Shown here piece after piece: positions 5,361-6,321 of a DNA stretch of 6,321 bases. Under the pieces are notes generated by a model. The model had not been told where the DNA came from and did not search any database. It saw only the letters and a list, made by a program, of their open reading frames with translations. Each line of letters starts with the position of its first letter. Positions within the stretch are counted from its first letter, which is position 1. Made by a program: the position numbers and the translations under genes. This DNA is from Candidatus Brevibacterium intestinigallinarum (lineage in GTDB: Bacteria > Actinomycetota > Actinomycetes > Actinomycetales > Brevibacteriaceae), in assembly GCA_019117325.1 (NCBI GenBank), contig DWZY01000318.1, positions 1-6,321 on the forward strand. The letters run 5' to 3'.

Positions 5361-6321
5361 TCAGCCCTGGACCGCGATGGCGCCCAGGCGCTCGGCAGCG
5401 GCGGAGCGGGTGTCCTCGGAGATCGGCGCGGAGCCGGCCGAGTCCGCGGCGGCCTGCTGGCCCTCCTCGGAGATGACGTACTCACCGAATGCCTTGGCCA
5501 GGTCAGCGGTCTCCTGATCCTGGTACTGCTGGCAGTAGATGTGGTACGAGACGAGGACGATCGGGTAGACGCCGGCCTCCTCCGTGCTGCGGTCCAGCTC
5601 GACGGAGCCGTCCTCGTTCTGCTCGGAGGCGTCGACGGCGGCCGAGGCGGCGTCAGCGGAGTACTCGACGTACTCGTCGCCCACACCCACGGCGACGGTG
5701 CCCAGCTCGCCCACCTGCGAGGCGTCCGCGTAGGTGATCGCACCGTCGGTGCTGCCGGCCAGCGAGACGACACCGGAGGTCTGCTGTGCGGACTCCGCTG
5801 CGATCTCGGACGGCCAGGTCTCGACCTCGTCGTACTCCCAGGCGTCGCCCGCGGCCTCGGCGAGGTACGCCGTGAAGTTCTCCGTGGTGCCCGAGTCATC
5901 CGCGCGGTGCACGACGGTGATCGGGGTGTCGGGGAGCTCCGTGCCCTCGTTCTGCTCCGCGATCTTCTCGTCGTTCCAGGTGGTGATCTCACCGGCGAAG
6001 ACCTGAGCGATCGTCTCTGCATCCATGTTCACGGTGTCGACGCCCTCGAGGTTGAAGGCGACCGCGACGGGGGAGATGTAGGACGGGACGTGGAAGACGC
6101 CCTCCGGGCCGCAGATCTCCTCTGCCGATGCCTGCTCCTCCTCGTCCATCGCGGCGTCGGAGCCCGCGAAGGAATACTGGCCGGCGAGGAAGCCCTCGCG
6201 GCCCGCGCCGGAGCCGACCGGGTCGTAGTTGACGGTGAGGTCGGGGGAGACCTCGGTGACGCCCTGCGTCCAGGCGGTCATGGCGGACTCCTGCGAGGAG
6301 GCGCCGCCGCCGATGAGGGTG
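5361..6321 (-). CDS. pstS: Phosphate-binding protein PstS (5' end beyond the window)
   Basis: The extracytoplasmic phosphate receptor that delivers phosphate to PstC-PstA. The stop is at 5361-5363 and the frame stays open to the right edge, giving about 319 residues; the signal peptide and start are outside. It begins in TLIGGGASSQESAM, the first phosphate-binding loop of PstS. The other ligand loops follow: PVGSGAGREGF (around 6190-6218), FAGSDAAMD (around 6144-6168) and HRADDSGTTENF (5874-5909), carrying the Arg, Asp and Ser-Gly-Thr-Thr residues that hold phosphate in this family. VPSYISPVAVAFNL and FAGEITTWND are also typical. The protein is strongly acidic. It has two Cys in the visible part (in EICGPEG and YHIYCQQY), both in loops where related proteins often carry Cys, so a disulfide is possible. 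A lipoprotein anchor is expected but cannot be seen. The in-frame ATG at 6279-6281 is internal, not the start. Confidence 0.96.
   Translation of the reverse strand, partial: TLIGGGASSQESAMTAWTQGVTEVSPDLTVNYDPVGSGAGREGFLAGQYSFAGSDAAMDEEEQASAEEICGPEGVFHVPSYISPVAVAFNLEGVDTVNMDAETIAQVFAGEITTWNDEKIAEQNEGTELPDTPITVVHRADDSGTTENFTAYLAEAAGDAWEYDEVETWPSEIAAESAQQTSGVVSLAGSTDGAITYADASQVGELGTVAVGVGDEYVEYSADAASAAVDASEQNEDGSVELDRSTEEAGVYPIVLVSYHIYCQQYQDQETADLAKAFGEYVISEEGQQAAADSAGSAPISEDTRSAAAERLGAIAVQG

Overview
The window comes from a high-GC Gram-positive bacterium. Most codons end in G or C, several genes start with GTG, and the proteins resemble those of Actinobacteria, probably Micrococcales, although the genus cannot be fixed from sequence alone. 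It holds two inorganic-phosphate uptake loci pointing at each other. There are no mobile elements, CRISPR arrays, tRNA or rRNA genes.

Left part, + strand: the last 40 codons of an unrecognised gene (stop at 122-124), then a 273-base gap rich in short hairpins with one possible 43-codon leader ORF. Next is a two-gene unit: a PhoU-like DUF47 protein (398-1018) and, 9 bases later, a PiT-family phosphate permease (1028-2038). This pairing is the common bacterial DUF47-pit arrangement. Both proteins are off-consensus at positions that are usually conserved, which is the most unusual feature of the window.

Middle: the convergent gap (2039-2198) carries a 20-bp stem with a 4-base loop. It is placed to end transcription from both sides.

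Right part, - strand: a high-affinity phosphate ABC transporter in the order pstS (5361 to beyond the right edge, 5' end missing), pstC (4232-5203), pstA (3039-4232) and pstB (2199-2978). PstS captures phosphate outside the membrane, PstC and PstA form the channel, and PstB supplies ATP hydrolysis. pstC and pstA overlap by one base (TGATG). The 157-base pstS-pstC gap carries a 15-bp stem that pairs fully only in the pst transcript, which suggests it sets a higher level of the binding protein than of the channel subunits. No phoU follows pstB; the DUF47 protein is the only PhoU-like gene here.

The window is therefore mainly an ordinary phosphate-acquisition region. No clearly new system is visible. 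The points worth a second look are the altered PiT signatures, the DUF47 protein that has lost acidic metal-site positions, a codon-usage patch inside that gene, and the structured leader upstream of it.
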